A stretch of DNA of 64,000 nt from Dactylellina haptotyla (Eukaryota > Ascomycota > Orbiliomycetes > Orbiliales > Orbiliaceae): assembly GCA_031310005.1 (NCBI GenBank), contig CM062381.1, positions 3,038,001 through 3,102,000 of the forward strand, given 5' to 3'. Below are positions 1 to 11,244 of this stretch, in pieces. Position 1 is the stretch's first letter, and each line of letters begins with the position of its first letter. The notes under the pieces are model-generated. The model saw only the letters and a program-made list of their open reading frames with translations, searched no databases and had not been told where the DNA came from. Made by a program: the position numbers and the translations under genes.

Positions 1-2
1 AT

Positions 3-101
3 TTGAAGCACGACGAGAAACCGATTCCACTAGAGAAAGAGGTCTCGGACAAGTTGGAGAAAAGAACATGGAGAGACAAGGTTGAAGTCTTTGGAGTGTG
101 A
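3..101 (+). CDS. 3' end of an unidentified protein-coding gene (partial)
   Basis: Frame 3 is open from the window edge to a TGA at 99-101 and gives a 32-residue, highly charged C-terminal tail ending in KVEVFGV. The start and most of the gene lie outside the window. The tail is rich in Lys and Glu, as in a coiled or helical C-terminus, but I do not recognise the family. The following sequence turns AT-rich, as expected for a 3' UTR, and CGR1 converges from the other side. The stretch could also be a chance open frame. Confidence 0.4.
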   Translation: MKHDEKPIPLEKEVSDKLEKRTWRDKVEVFGV

Positions 102-538
102 ATTATGGGTATATTTTTGGCGAAAATTTCAGCATTTTTATTTATGACGAGATGATTTTGGAGTCCTTTCTATTCTCTTTGGCAGATTTTAGGATATATT
201 TTTCTTTCATTTGTTTGTTAAATTTTGTTCCGCGAGGTTCTTCTCATACCCTCTTGCTCAGAATTGAATTTTTCCTCGCATTTTGGATTCTTGTGTATCA
301 TATGATTAATTAAACAATCCTTTGTGGCATCGCATCTAATTATCAACGTGGAGATCGGTTTTCTTTGCTAATAGAAGGAGATTCGCTTTTATATCCCTAA
401 TCCTATAAACGCCCTTCCAACTCGCAAAAACTGAATGAACCATATCGTACAGGTCTATATAAACTCGGACACAGCTCCCACGTACCGGAGTAATCCTCGA
501 GGATAAGAACCCCGCGTGCAAACCTGCCATCACCCAAT
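102..538. other. Intergenic, 3' ends of two convergent genes
   Basis: AT-rich spacer between the stop of the partial gene and the stop of CGR1. Only short open frames with non-ATG starts are present. I see no gene. Confidence 0.5.
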
Positions 539-1006
539 TTACCTCTCCTTCAACAATTTGTTCCTCTTCTCTCGTCTCTTCAGTCTCTCCACACGCTTAG
601 CGTGCATCTTGGTGGCTAGCTTCTCGTACCGTTCCTTCTCTTCCTTCGCAGCCCGTTTATCCTTGATAGATTGTATCCGCGCCGCGCGCTCGGCTTCCTT
701 CTCTGCTTTCATTTCCTTCTCCTTCAGCTTGACGACGGCGGATTGTAGACGCGCGGACTGGCGGGCTAGGTAGGTCTTTGATTGTTTCTTCGAGGTTTGC
801 GAAGATGTACTGCCGGTTGGCAGGGTGGAGCCCGGTTTGAAGGGTGCTTTGGGGAGTTTCCATTGCTTGCCTGTGGTCGCGGGAGGTCAGTGCTCTGGAA
901 GTAGGGAAAAGATTAGGGCAGAGTAGGAGGGTGGCATTGTACCATTCTTGCGAATCCCCTGAGCCGGGACACTGGCGGTTGCGGGGTCGATGATCTCGGT
1001 CGACAT
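539..1006 (-). CDS. CGR1: rRNA-processing protein Cgr1
   Basis: Two exons, 1006-943 and 870-539 (72 bp intron, GTAC...ACAG), giving 131 residues. The family is a small nucleolar protein needed for 60S subunit assembly and rRNA processing. The N-terminus carries the family motif GIRKNGKQW, which is rebuilt exactly across the splice junction. The C-terminal half is a long, very basic, Lys/Glu/Arg helix containing [18 protein letters not shown] and [16 protein letters not shown], the hallmark of Cgr1. Length is normal for the family (about 110-135 residues). The ATG at 1006 is the first in frame. Identity is well supported because both the N-terminal tryptophan motif and the basic tail are present. 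Confidence 0.92.
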
Positions 1007-1487
1007 GGTTGGAGGTGGTGATGGGTGAAGGTTTGAGGATGCCTGTTGAGAAAAAAGTTTTGGTCGCAAGCTGTTCGTTTTGGGAAACCATTTTTCGACT
1101 AGCGGGACAGGGATCATTGGGCACGTCAACACAACTCGACGTCCATCCGATCAAGCCGGATTTATATTCACAGAACTTCGAACTTACAGTAGCCGTAGTG
1201 TAGAGGAACCACAAAAATTCAGGATTTCGACAGCTATATATAATACGCTTGTTCTTTTCGAATAATGTAATACATATATAACGTATGCACAACAAAAACA
1301 ACGAGATGCAATATCTGGCCCAGTAAATCCGTAACTCCGTACTCCTCTATTGAGATATCGAGCAAACATGCGATTGGCGCCAATCGCGATTCGTAAGCAC
1401 AAAGCGCTCTGCCTGGCAAAGGAAGGATAACTAAACAAAAAGGTCACAAAGAAGAGGTCCGTAAACAGTTATTTGCCCCTCTCCTTC
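1007..1487. other. Intergenic between CGR1 and the Clr5-domain gene
   Basis: Holds the CGR1 upstream region and the 3' end of the Clr5-domain gene, both on the minus strand. Short frames here are shadows. I see no further gene. Confidence 0.5.
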
Positions 1488-3749
1488 TTAGTCTTCCATC
1501 TCTAAATCGTCCTTCTCTGAAAGGTTGAAACGCATTCCCCTCCCATCCTGGTGGTGAAATGTCCTCACGGAAGCCCACTCTCCTGCCCCCGAATCCAGAT
1601 CCAACATGTCCATGTCGCCGTCATCTATCTTGCTTGACTTCTCTGCCTCTTTTGCCCCTTCCATCATATTATCTTGGCCTAGGAAGCTGGACAGATTAGG
1701 ATAATCCTGGATCTCATCTTTTGGTATGTAGTAAGACGCAGAGAATGAATATTCACCGTCGTCAACTTCATTCCCTGAGTCATCCAGCGAAAACGCACGA
1801 GCCTGCGTCATAACTTCGATACAATTGTGGTATACACGCTCCCTTTGCGAAACAGAAAACCCTATAAAACGTTCGTCTTCCAACCGAGAGCCGCTAAAAA
1901 GTCTCGGGGGGTAGGTGTGCATAAACGTTCGCATATGTGGGAGGTGCTCGACCTTCAATACCGTTTCAATCATTTCACCGAATTCTTGGCTAGAATACGA
2001 CCGTCTTATAACATGAGCAGTTGTTTCCCAAGCCATCTCGCAACTTTCCTGTCTCTCTGTCTCCTTTGTATAACTCGTAAAGGGTGGTATTGCTCCAACC
2101 TTCGCAAAGCATTGTTCATCAGTGCCAAAAATATCATTGTAGGTGAACAAGTCGTTTAGAATGTCGGTCCAAGGCGTAGTTTCGGGGATAGCAAACCCCA
2201 CTCTTCCAATGCCGGGAGGATTACCAAGATCTCTCCAAAAGCGTGAAACAAATTCTACGAGGGAGATACCGCTTGGGCAAAAGGTCGATCCAAAGGCCCT
2301 GAATGCGTATGCTTTCTTACGGGCGTGACTGAATTTGCTTTGCCTGGTCGTGAAGTTCATTGTATCTAGCATACGTTGGCCCGGACTTGGGACCGCCTCA
2401 TAATTTCCCTCCTCCTCACTACCATCAAGCGGGTGCGGTTCCGTTTGTTCAAAAGGTGGTGAGGCGACTCCGTTTAGGTTATTCGCATTGATACCAGCGT
2501 CCGTGAGGTCGGGCTCCATCATATCTAGGTTCGGATCCGGATAGTATTCGTGGGAGGTAGCGAGCGGGCTATGTGACGAAGCGCCTCGACCATTCGCCAC
2601 AGGACTCAAGTTGTGGTAATCGTATTCGTAAAAAGATGGGCTGTAATTCCCTGAGTTGCTGTAACCCCTAAATCATTTAGTGTATGTCAATATAAAAATT
2701 TCTTTAATCGATAGTGACCCACAGGGTGGAAGTATAAAAGGGAAGCATACTCGTGAAACTGAGACCAGGCACTATAATAATTCATAATATCCGATGGTTC
2801 ATACTCCTCAACGCCACTATAGCGTGAATCAGCCGACGAAGGTGGCGTGCTATATTGAGTGCCAGAGCTTTGTGGACTTTTACTTGATGGTAAGGAGGAG
2901 TTTGAGATCTCATCTACATCCAAGTACTCTTCGACGGGATATTGTGCTGAGCTGCCTGCCCAATAGAGATCAGGACCAGGTACGGTGGGGTACTCCGTTT
3001 CTAACACGACATCAAGATTGGCATTCCCGTCGACCGTATGGCGAAACTGCGACCATCTGCTCTGCATATTGTTCTGAGTGTGCACGTTCGAGCTCAAGCT
3101 CGACATCTTAGCGCTAGAAACCCTACTGGTCACAACGCTGATACCACATTCAGTAGAGCCGACTGACAGAACCGATTTACTCGCTAGTTTAACCGTTTAA
3201 ACCAGTTAGATTAAGGCCAAATACATCCCTCAATCGATCGCAGATAAAAACTTACAAGAGAAATCTTTCCTTTTATTCCGCTGTAGGCTAGCCTCGATTT
3301 TTTGGCTATCGATTCTTTCTTGGGTTCCTTTATAACGGAATTCTGGAGGATGCTTCCCCAAAGCTTCTTTCTTAGCTTTGGTCTGGTGCATAAACAGCCT
3401 CTGTTCCCGATTCAGATTGGTTCTTTTCCCCCATTTGGTCAAGATACGCCTCACATCGGACGCTCTAGAAAGGAATATCGTCAGCGTCGGTACCTTGGTA
3501 ACTACTAGACAGGGTGTTGACTGTGGCTAGGATCATGGATTCATACTTTAATAAGTGTAGGTCGAAATCTAAGCCGCCAACTACGCCTGATACGAGCATG
3601 GAATGGATCTCGACCGCGTTGTACCCTTGATTGTACAATTCAAGGATGACAGGCTTCAAAGGCTCCCATTCGGCCTCTGTTCGGTAGGACCTGGACGTAT
3701 CATCCATCCATTTGAGTTGGGTGGCGCCCATGTCAGTTAGCATTACCAT
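1488..3749 (-). CDS. Clr5-domain protein, probable nuclear regulator
   Basis: Four exons, 3749-3547, 3464-3256, 3183-2751 and 2667-1488, giving 674 residues with phases 2/1, 1/2 and 2/1 matching at the three junctions. The N-terminus (about residues 26-86) is a Clr5 domain: it starts with the WEPLKPVILELYNQG helix and ends with RRILTKWGKRTNL, the two halves being joined only after splicing of the 82 bp intron. Clr5 domains occur in many filamentous-fungal proteins and are thought to bind DNA or chromatin; the fission yeast founder is a silencing factor. The middle (about 140-330) is Ser/Pro/Tyr-rich and probably disordered. The remaining part, with FCPSGISLVEFVSRFWRDLG and later acidic stretches, matches nothing I can name. 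The start at 3749 is the first of three close ATGs. The target is unknown. Confidence 0.82.
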
Positions 3750-4966
3750 CGTGACTTCGGTGTACCGGATTTAGAGCAAATGGATTGCTTTTTAATAGAA
3801 AATAAGGGGATGATTATTTATCAGATGTCACTATGAGTACTGGAAAGTATAGTATCCACAATGGCCACGAATATATATATGGGGTAGGTCAATAAGGTAT
3901 TTTAATGGAGACGGAAGAAAGCGAACAATCTCGAGGTAATGATATTGAACGTAAATTCAGAAAAATCACCAGATCGTGTGCCGTTTATTTAAAAAGTGGT
4001 GCTCGCAACCATTTACAAGTTATACATACCAGTAGCTGGTCTCGTTCCCAGTCCAGCACAAAAGCAGCCAGTAGCCAGTAAAACACGCAATTGAGGCTTG
4101 ATCCTCCCCGCTCAACCGTCCGCTGGGCTGCCAGCGAATCAAACGCAATATCATCTTGGAAGTGGGGAAAGCAAAGTTCAATTTCTCCCAAACGGGCTTA
4201 GCTTGTGTCTCAAAGATGAAGCACGGAAACCGCGCTGCAGCGCCAGCTCTTCGATTCCTGCATACTGCACCATTGGACAATTCGCAGAACGACGAGGGAC
4301 AAAATTCAATTTCGCTAGATAAGGTCTAGTGCCGAGGTGCGCTTAACTTTGAAACTTGAAGTTCGCCTGTCACCCAGGCCTGGGTCCCGATAGTTTTTGC
4401 TGGCACCAGCTCTCAAGCAGAGCGCCGCTTCGCTGTCTGCGAAGGGCGTCCTGCAGAATGAGAGCCACCGAATCCGGAAAATCGTGAATTTGTCCTCGAC
4501 CAAAGTGCATACGGTGCGGTGCATGCGCACATCAGGCGGGGCGCCTGGGATACGCCAGCAACTAGCATAGCTAATATTATAATCTTTTGTTGTCAACACA
4601 AACGCTGCGAAAGCTTTAAAGACCAACATGGAATCGAAATACCTTTGAGTGTATAAAGGTCACCTTTTCAACTTCAATTGATAGTTTTCAGTTTTCTCGC
4701 TATCACCTAAATATCTATTTAATATCCTCGTGTATATACTGAAACTTACTCATTATACCTAGCCTATCGTTCTTAGGCCACCATTTACTCTGTTATTTGC
4801 GGATTCGACGAGGACAAGTTTACACCATACGATTTTCTCCTGTGCGTTCATACAATATATATCCGATTTCAAGACACTATTCGAAAAGGTCTTACACCAC
4901 CACCCGAGCCTTTCGAGTGCGGATACAATTATTCGTTAGGATTACAGAAATTTTTAGATCGACAAT
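3750..4966. other. Intergenic, divergent upstream regions
   Basis: A 1.2 kb spacer upstream of both the Clr5-domain gene (-) and the small two-exon gene (+). A 104-codon minus-strand frame at 4315-4629 and shorter ones lack splice support or recognisable sequence. I see no gene. Confidence 0.5.
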
Positions 4967-5279
4967 ATGACTTCATCCACCCAGATTCCAAAACTTCCAC
5001 GGTTAACAACTGTCCCTCTCTCATCGCAGTCCAGCAGAGTATCAAGCCAGGTATCTCCAATCCACCCTCGTCCAGGCTGCCGCCATGGAGCGTTTATAAT
5101 GATAAATAAAATTTTAGATACGAGCTCCCAAAAACAAGGCACCAAGTGAGCCTCTTAAAGGATGGCTAGCAGAATCGTCAAGGAACCAACCTTGGGCTCC
5201 CTTAGGATCTACTTCGAATAGCGACCCCACTAAGCGACTTAGAGAGTTGGAGGAGCTCGCACGCAAAGCTGGACCGTAG
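4967..5279 (+). CDS. Small two-exon protein of unknown function
   Basis: Exons 4967-5050 and 5118-5279 with a 67 bp intron (GTATCT...TTTTAG, phase 0) give 81 residues. Unspliced, the frame closes at 5149; spliced, it runs on to a TAG at 5277. The protein is Ser/Thr/Pro-rich at the start and ends in a charged helix (TKRLRELEELARKAGP), with no signal peptide, membrane segment or cysteine. I do not recognise it. Support is the clean donor and acceptor, the frame kept across the junction and the protein-like composition. A chance combination cannot be excluded for so short a gene. Confidence 0.5.
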
Positions 5280-5954
5280 AAATGTCGGCCTGGCAGTTTA
5301 CACAACGTATAATGGGACTATTTGGCTTAATTTAATACAGGTACGTCACTCGTTTGCCTCGGGCAACTAACTGCTCCTTCGCTTCATGACTAATATCGTG
5401 GCGTATAATAGGGTGAGTTCGGACCTATGATTTGTTCCGAGACCTCCTTTCAGAAGGGTCATTTACCGAGTCCTTTTTCAATATATATTTGATTTTTGTG
5501 AAAATTTTCATAGCGCTATTGGTAGTCGTCCTTGCTTTTCAGTATGCGCATGTTTTTCTCTTTTTTACAGAATTTTGACTTTAGTTATTTGATTATAAGA
5601 AAAGTTTACTATTAAATGTATGTTCATACATTTGAAAAATTTGGAGTTTAATAAATAGAATTCACTAAGGCTTTTTTTTAAATGTTTACCCTGTTCTGTT
5701 GTCAACGGCGATCTTTTCCTTGCACCTTGTTTGATACGTGGTTGCCAAGGTGGTACAAACTTTGATATTGAGGAAGGTTCATCTTAAGTATCATCAAGCT
5801 TTGCGTATGCATATATAGTAACTAGACGGCATTCTTCATACAAAATTTTCTCCAAAATTATAGACCAACTAGATGCAAATAATAAATATGAAGGGTATCT
5901 TACTAAATCAGTGCAAATAAACGCTATGTGGTACTCTGGCGGGTAATATATCTA
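5280..5954. other. AT-rich intergenic spacer
   Basis: Between the small two-exon gene and the GH105 gene, which converge here. Strongly AT-rich with T-runs, as in 3' flanks. I see no gene. Confidence 0.5.
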
Positions 5955-7163
5955 CTAATAGGGGCAAAGCTGGACAAGCTCACTACCACCAAGGAGAAAC
6001 GCTCCCAGCCCATAATCAAACGTCGAAGAAAGAGTGATGGGTTGTCTGCTCGCAGGCTTATACCCAGGACCTTGTACGTACATAAGACGGCCGTCCGGGG
6101 CAATTGCAGAGTTAACCACAGAATTCCACGCTTTAGCAACAATAGGTCGATAAGTAGCTTCGTCAAAAATGCCGTGATTAATTCCCCAAGTAATGCCATA
6201 CACAAACATCATGGTACCACTTGTCTCCGGGCCCGGAAAGTCCGTTGAGTTACCCAGATCCACATACCAGAAGCCATTGGCTTGCTGTGCGTCTGCGAGG
6301 GCAGATCCCATCTGCCGCATCATCGACACGTATTCATCATAATGCGGATCCCACTGCGGCAGCACGTCTAACACTTTTGCCAACGCGGTTATCGCCCAGC
6401 CGTTCCCGCGCGACCAGTATATATTGGTTCGTATGAAATTCTTGTCCCGCCACCATAACCCTTTAGAGGGATCCCATAATCCCGACCCGCCCTCCACTGA
6501 TTTGGTGTGGTTATATAAAGCGTACATCTTGTCGAAATATCTAGTGTCGTTTCTTATGACGCCCAGATGGGCAAAATGCGGCATTGCCATGTGTAACGCA
6601 TCCACCCATGACCAGAGATCGTTCCGCGGGGAAGCTATTATTTTACGAATTGCGTTGTCGGTTGCTTGGATATAATGGTCCGGGTGGTTCGGATCTAGAT
6701 GGTAGAGGATTATGTAGTCGTAGCCGACACCGAGGTAATCAGCGGTGTCCCTGGGAGAATCTGGCAGCGCGAGAGAGAAATTATTGGAGGTGGCCCAGTT
6801 GAGTACGTAGGTATAATAACGTTCAATGCCTGTGGCATTGTAGGCTGCTAAATCGCCGCTGTAGTAGGTACTTAAACCCCATGTCAGCGACTCAGGGCCA
6901 GGTATCGGTATCGGGTATAGTTTCTGCCAATAGTCGTTAACATGTTGAATAGACGCTGATATATTTGTTGGACAATCTATCGAGGGAGGAGGCGAAGGAC
7001 GAAATACGACGAAACAAAGAACCAGTGCGACCACAAGTATCAAGATGAGGGCGATGGTCCCCAGCAGAAACCAAAGTTTTACCCGGGACTTCCACCAGGG
7101 GAGAGGGCCAAGAGAACCAGAACCAGTCTCATGTTTCTCGGGAGAACTGGGAGGACCGCTCAT
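5955..7163 (-). CDS. Membrane-anchored GH105-like unsaturated glycuronyl/rhamnogalacturonyl hydrolase
   Basis: Single exon of 402 residues starting at the ATG at 7163. Residues 1-28 are polar and end in WWKSR; residues 29-54 are one strongly hydrophobic segment followed by a Pro-rich linker, so this reads as a type II signal anchor with the enzyme outside the cytosol. The rest is an alpha/alpha-barrel of the GH105 (YteR/YesR) family: WVDALHMAMP around residue 187 holds the expected catalytic aspartate (D188), and WSRGNGW (250-256) and ETSGTMMFVYG (313-323) are the other family signatures. Such enzymes hydrate the unsaturated uronic acid left on pectin fragments by lyases. Fungal members are often secreted with a cleavable signal; the anchor here is the odd point. 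Substrate is inferred from the family only. Confidence 0.85.
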   Translation of the reverse strand: MSGPPSSPEKHETGSGSLGPLPWWKSRVKLWFLLGTIALILILVVALVLCFVVFRPSPPPSIDCPTNISASIQHVNDYWQKLYPIPIPGPESLTWGLSTYYSGDLAAYNATGIERYYTYVLNWATSNNFSLALPDSPRDTADYLGVGYDYIILYHLDPNHPDHYIQATDNAIRKIIASPRNDLWSWVDALHMAMPHFAHLGVIRNDTRYFDKMYALYNHTKSVEGGSGLWDPSKGLWWRDKNFIRTNIYWSRGNGWAITALAKVLDVLPQWDPHYDEYVSMMRQMGSALADAQQANGFWYVDLGNSTDFPGPETSGTMMFVYGITWGINHGIFDEATYRPIVAKAWNSVVNSAIAPDGRLMYVQGPGYKPASRQPITLSSTFDYGLGAFLLGGSELVQLCPY

Positions 7164-8327
7164 GGCATTCGAGCACGCAGTGCCAGTGTGAACTACCCTG
7201 CCTTCTACAACCAATATTGCAATAGCCAGAAACTTTAGCCTCTGTATTATATTAACTTGATACGTTGGGTATCACAAAGAGCGATCCATTTTCCGTCCGT
7301 GGGACGTACAACAAAAAAGGGGCAACAAACAAGTTGGGCACAGACTTAGGATGCAGGTAACCGGTCTTAAATAAGGTTGGGACAGGGCTGACGGGTACTT
7401 GTCCTCAAGCGGGCGGAAACACGAACTCAATGTTCTAATCGATAACTTGACACTCTGGAAGGTGGCTGCGAAATTTCGCTTCGATAGCTGATTTGGGCCG
7501 GTATCATTCCACCAATCCAAATATAATATCGCGGCCAATGGAATGCAGAATCGAACCTACAGAATACTACCCCGGGATGTTACCCCAGATCCTGAAGCAA
7601 CCAAGGGAAAAATATATATTAAGTATACAAAAAACGAATGATTGGTTATTTACCTTATTTTGGCACTAGAGGCTTCGAAAAGGGCTAGCAGGGTTACTTG
7701 ACACAGCTATTGTCGAAATTGTCGCAATATTTGGTAAGGCTGGGCTCGGATAAGGCTAACAACTTCACAAACCGATTTCGGCAACAAATTATATCAGCCG
7801 ACTACATCAACTTTGCAATATTATGGTTTGCCTTGTTCGTATCGGCGCATTGGTCGACCCGTCCCTCGAATTCTCCCGGGATTTATCTAAGCAACATATT
7901 TACGTTTAGAAATTTGTACCGTGTTGATGAAGGAAGTGTAGTGGATATCCGGGTTTGGCCGCACACAGGTAACTACGTTGCCGCCAAAGAAATGGTCTAT
8001 AGCAAGCGCCCTATCCTTTTCAACAGGAAACTAACGTTAGACTAAAAATAATTTCAAATAAATTTGTGCTTGCTCGTTACATCGGTTCAGAACTTGATAC
8101 ATGAAGATAATATCGATTAGGGTTGAGTATATACTAAATATATGAGAGTTGACGTAATTGGTACGATGTGGTGAACCAATTTGTGTAAAGATCCAAGAGC
8201 TAATGATATGTTGAAGGATACTGTGCTTTAATGCCAATGATTTCATCTAAGAAGGCGGGTTTGCGATTGTATTTGGGTACAGATGTGTCCCTTGTGTCCA
8301 TCTAACTTGCTTGTTTGACCGATCCTT
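7164..8327. other. Intergenic
   Basis: A 1.16 kb spacer upstream of the GH105 gene and downstream of the secreted-protein gene. The longest frames (7272-7538 minus, 7698-8045 plus) begin with TTG or similar codons and show no family. I see no gene. Confidence 0.5.
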
Positions 8328-9305
8328 CTATTCCTCAGCCAAGACACCGTTGAACTTGAGAATGGCATACTTGGGGATTGTGGGTTCTGGGTTTGATTCT
8401 TGTCGTTTGACGGCTGCTGGGTTTGCTTCGAGGTTTGCTGGAAGTGACCCCCAGCACGCAATGATTTTCTCTACCCTATCGGCCTTAAAACTCGGCGCAC
8501 CGGATTTTACGGCAATGACTTTGCCTCCGGCGATTCCAGCTACAGCTAAGGGAGGGCATTTCTCCTCTTTCAATGCTTTCTTCTCTTCTTCGGGGCTTCC
8601 CTTGTTTTCGCCACTGATATCTTTGCTGAGACATCGAGCTTTGATGGCACCTGGAGAGATCTGAAGATTCGGGCCAGTGAGCGAGAAACACGCCTTATTA
8701 GTACCAAAATGGGATTCCTTGCCGCCAAAGGCAACGATCCAAGTTTCGTCCACCACACCAGGTAAAAAGCTAACGACATCAACATTGTGGAATTTAATAC
8801 CATCCTGCTCTGCTGCGGGTAAGGTTGGCTTATAGATATCGGTCGGTAAGACTTTTTGATTTGCGGCGTCCAATTTCGAGGTCTTGGGAGGTGCATTACC
8901 CAGAAGTTTGCCTGGGGAAGCAATGATGCCTTCCTTCCCATTGATGTTGAGTATCTCCGCAGCAATCGCCAATGTCCCAGCGTCGAGATCCGTTATATCA
9001 GCGAAAGATTTTGTAATCCCGTATTTTCTGAGAATGCCCTCAGCGATTGCGACAAGTTCGCTTAGTCCTGGTCCGACTGGTCCGCCATTTGCAATCTTGA
9101 TGTCCTCATCCGCGCCAGGTTTCAAAAGATCCGAAATAATGTTGAGGCCACCTATCGGCTGTAGATTTTCTTCGGGTCAGATACATCGATATAAGTGTAA
9201 AAAGGGTGCGTAAAAGACCAAGTTGGATATACAGGAGAAACATACCGCTGGTGCGGCGCTCGCCGTAAGGCAGATCGCGGTGAAATAAAAATATTTCAAA
9301 TGCAT
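8328..9305 (-). CDS. Secreted protein of unknown family
   Basis: Exons 9305-9246 and 9158-8328 (87 bp intron, GTATGT...CTACAG, phase 0) give 296 residues. Exon 1 encodes exactly a signal peptide (MHLKYFYFTAICLTASAAPA), so cleavage near the exon junction is likely. The mature part has an N-terminal helical region (GPGLSELVAIAEGIL), a central segment with NVDVVSFLPGVVDETWIVAFGG, and four cysteines, two in the second half flanking a Lys/Glu-rich loop. There are no membrane segments and no catalytic motif I can name. A short AT-rich 5' flank precedes the start. I do not recognise the family; a secreted cell-surface or host-interaction protein is possible but unproven. Confidence 0.78.
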
Positions 9306-11244
9306 TTTAATTTCGTACAGTTGGCTCTGTTATGAGAGGTTTGCTCTTCTTTATACGATATAGTAGACAAGGTTATAGTGGTGGAAGCAAGCTTAAAAGA
9401 ATGTATGAGGGTAAGAGCAGTTGAATGAATGTGAGATGGTGAAGATGATGTTTATGATGACTAGGATGATATCTGAGGAGGAAGTCACTCTTTTATACAC
9501 TCACCTCTTCCCAAGATCTTAACCTTCAAGAACATTCTTAAAGGTAGGTGTAATTTTGCTTTGGTTGCCTAACCCTCCTGGATATCTTGCGTTGTGACGA
9601 TGTTGCAAAATCATATCCAGAAATGCGCTGGAGCACCTGGCAGACTAATCATGGCCCCTCGCAGTATCGATATATCCAGATCTATGTTTGAATCCATTTC
9701 TTGGGTTGCGAGCCTCCTCGGGTAATGATAATGATTTATTATGCAGATCTCTATTCAATTAATTGGATCTAAAAAATGGGAAGATCCGAGCCGAATATTT
9801 CAGATCCAAATGTTAACTTTGCCATGCAAAGTTTGGCCTGGAGCCCAGACATTCCACGGAACTGAAGGCTGCATAGCGGGTGCCTAGTTCATTTCCTGGC
9901 AGGTTTAGTCGCACGCCGTCATAACAGAGACCAGCCCGACCACATGCAGATGCACGCAACACATGACTTGCAGTTGACTGCAAGGCACGCTACCAATTAC
10001 AAGGGAAATTGGTTCTCAATTTCGAGGTGGTGCGGGTTCTCCTGCAAGGTACTCATACCGAATCTTCACCGATTTACTTTAGACTGTTAGGGTTAAGATT
10101 CCTCGAGCCATATATTCCTACATATTTCTAGAATCGTGAACATCAATTCCAACAAACGACATTAGTCACCCTTTGACCATATGTCGATGTCTAATTATCA
10201 TCACGCAGCAAGGGCGAAAGAACACCCACTTACGCTACGTCACAATATTTCCCCTGCAGAATAAGATCAACTGAGTCCGCGACATGTTATTAAATTAAAT
10301 ATAGCATATAGTTGCGTTCGTAGACTTGTCAGGTATTCACCAAAGCTCTGTAGACCCGCCAGCGCTCTCCAGGTTTTCATAAATGTCCATTTCTCGGTAA
10401 CTGGTTGTAGTTTGTTCCAAATATGCGTATAACATAAAATTCACCGCCATTCTTCAGTTCAGCTTCAATTGTATTTTAAACCGGAAATCCACTCCGACCC
10501 GGATGATTTGACTCGGGAGATTGTAACAAGTGCCGGACTGGAAGCTTCAGCGAACAGGGTTGAATGTTTTGACGGGTTGTATTGCATGTAGAAGCGGATC
10601 ACCAAATTTCTGATAAATATATTTTATTCGGTTAGTATTGTTTGATATTTGTGTCCTCAGAATATTCGGAGAAATAGAGTGAATGAATCGATTAGATATT
10701 ATATCAGCTCCGCTGAGCCTGGAAACGAGACTAGTATTGCATTTCAGAATAAATTATAAACTCTTGTGTATGAAAAATTTAAGAGAAAACGCAGCTACGT
10801 AGATTAGATGTTTATGAGCATCGTTTGGGGCCTGGCTGATAACTGCAGATCCAAAAACCAAGAGAAGGAAAGGATTGCAATCTTGAATATGCATATGTCT
10901 GATATTTTTTTATTCGCGTATGATAGCCAGGTGGCCAAGGCCTTGCTTGGAAGCTCTCGCCAGCTCTTTGAACGAACGTGCTGGCTCTCAAAATTGAATC
11001 CAGATTATAAGTTTACACCTCAACTACCGCACTAGGCGGGTTGAATCAGTACGTTAAGCTTATATACCCAAATTAGCGTTCATAGTGAGGTTTATTTCAG
11101 CATAAATGTCTCTGCTCCCCAAATGTATGGAAGCGGTGAAGTCAGGCTAAGAGATTGATTGATTGTTTTATATATTTCAACTTATATCAACTTCTTTGGT
11201 GGGTTCCCACGATGCCTTTAACGTCAAGGAGATTTTAGTAATTT
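9306..11244. other. Long intergenic region
   Basis: A 1.9 kb AT-rich stretch upstream of the secreted-protein gene and downstream of the 180-residue gene. The only ATG-started frame of note (10808-11035, 75 codons) has no recognisable sequence. I see no gene or RNA gene. Confidence 0.5.

Noticed and set aside
4315-4629. A 104-codon minus-strand frame
   Set aside because: No plausible start context, no partner exons and no recognisable sequence.
7536-7565. A minus-strand GGTTCGATTC stretch resembling a tRNA T-loop
   Set aside because: The bases on either side do not pair as a T-stem and no cloverleaf forms.
7698-8045. A 115-codon plus-strand frame
   Set aside because: Begins with TTG, and the only internal Met is near its end; no family.
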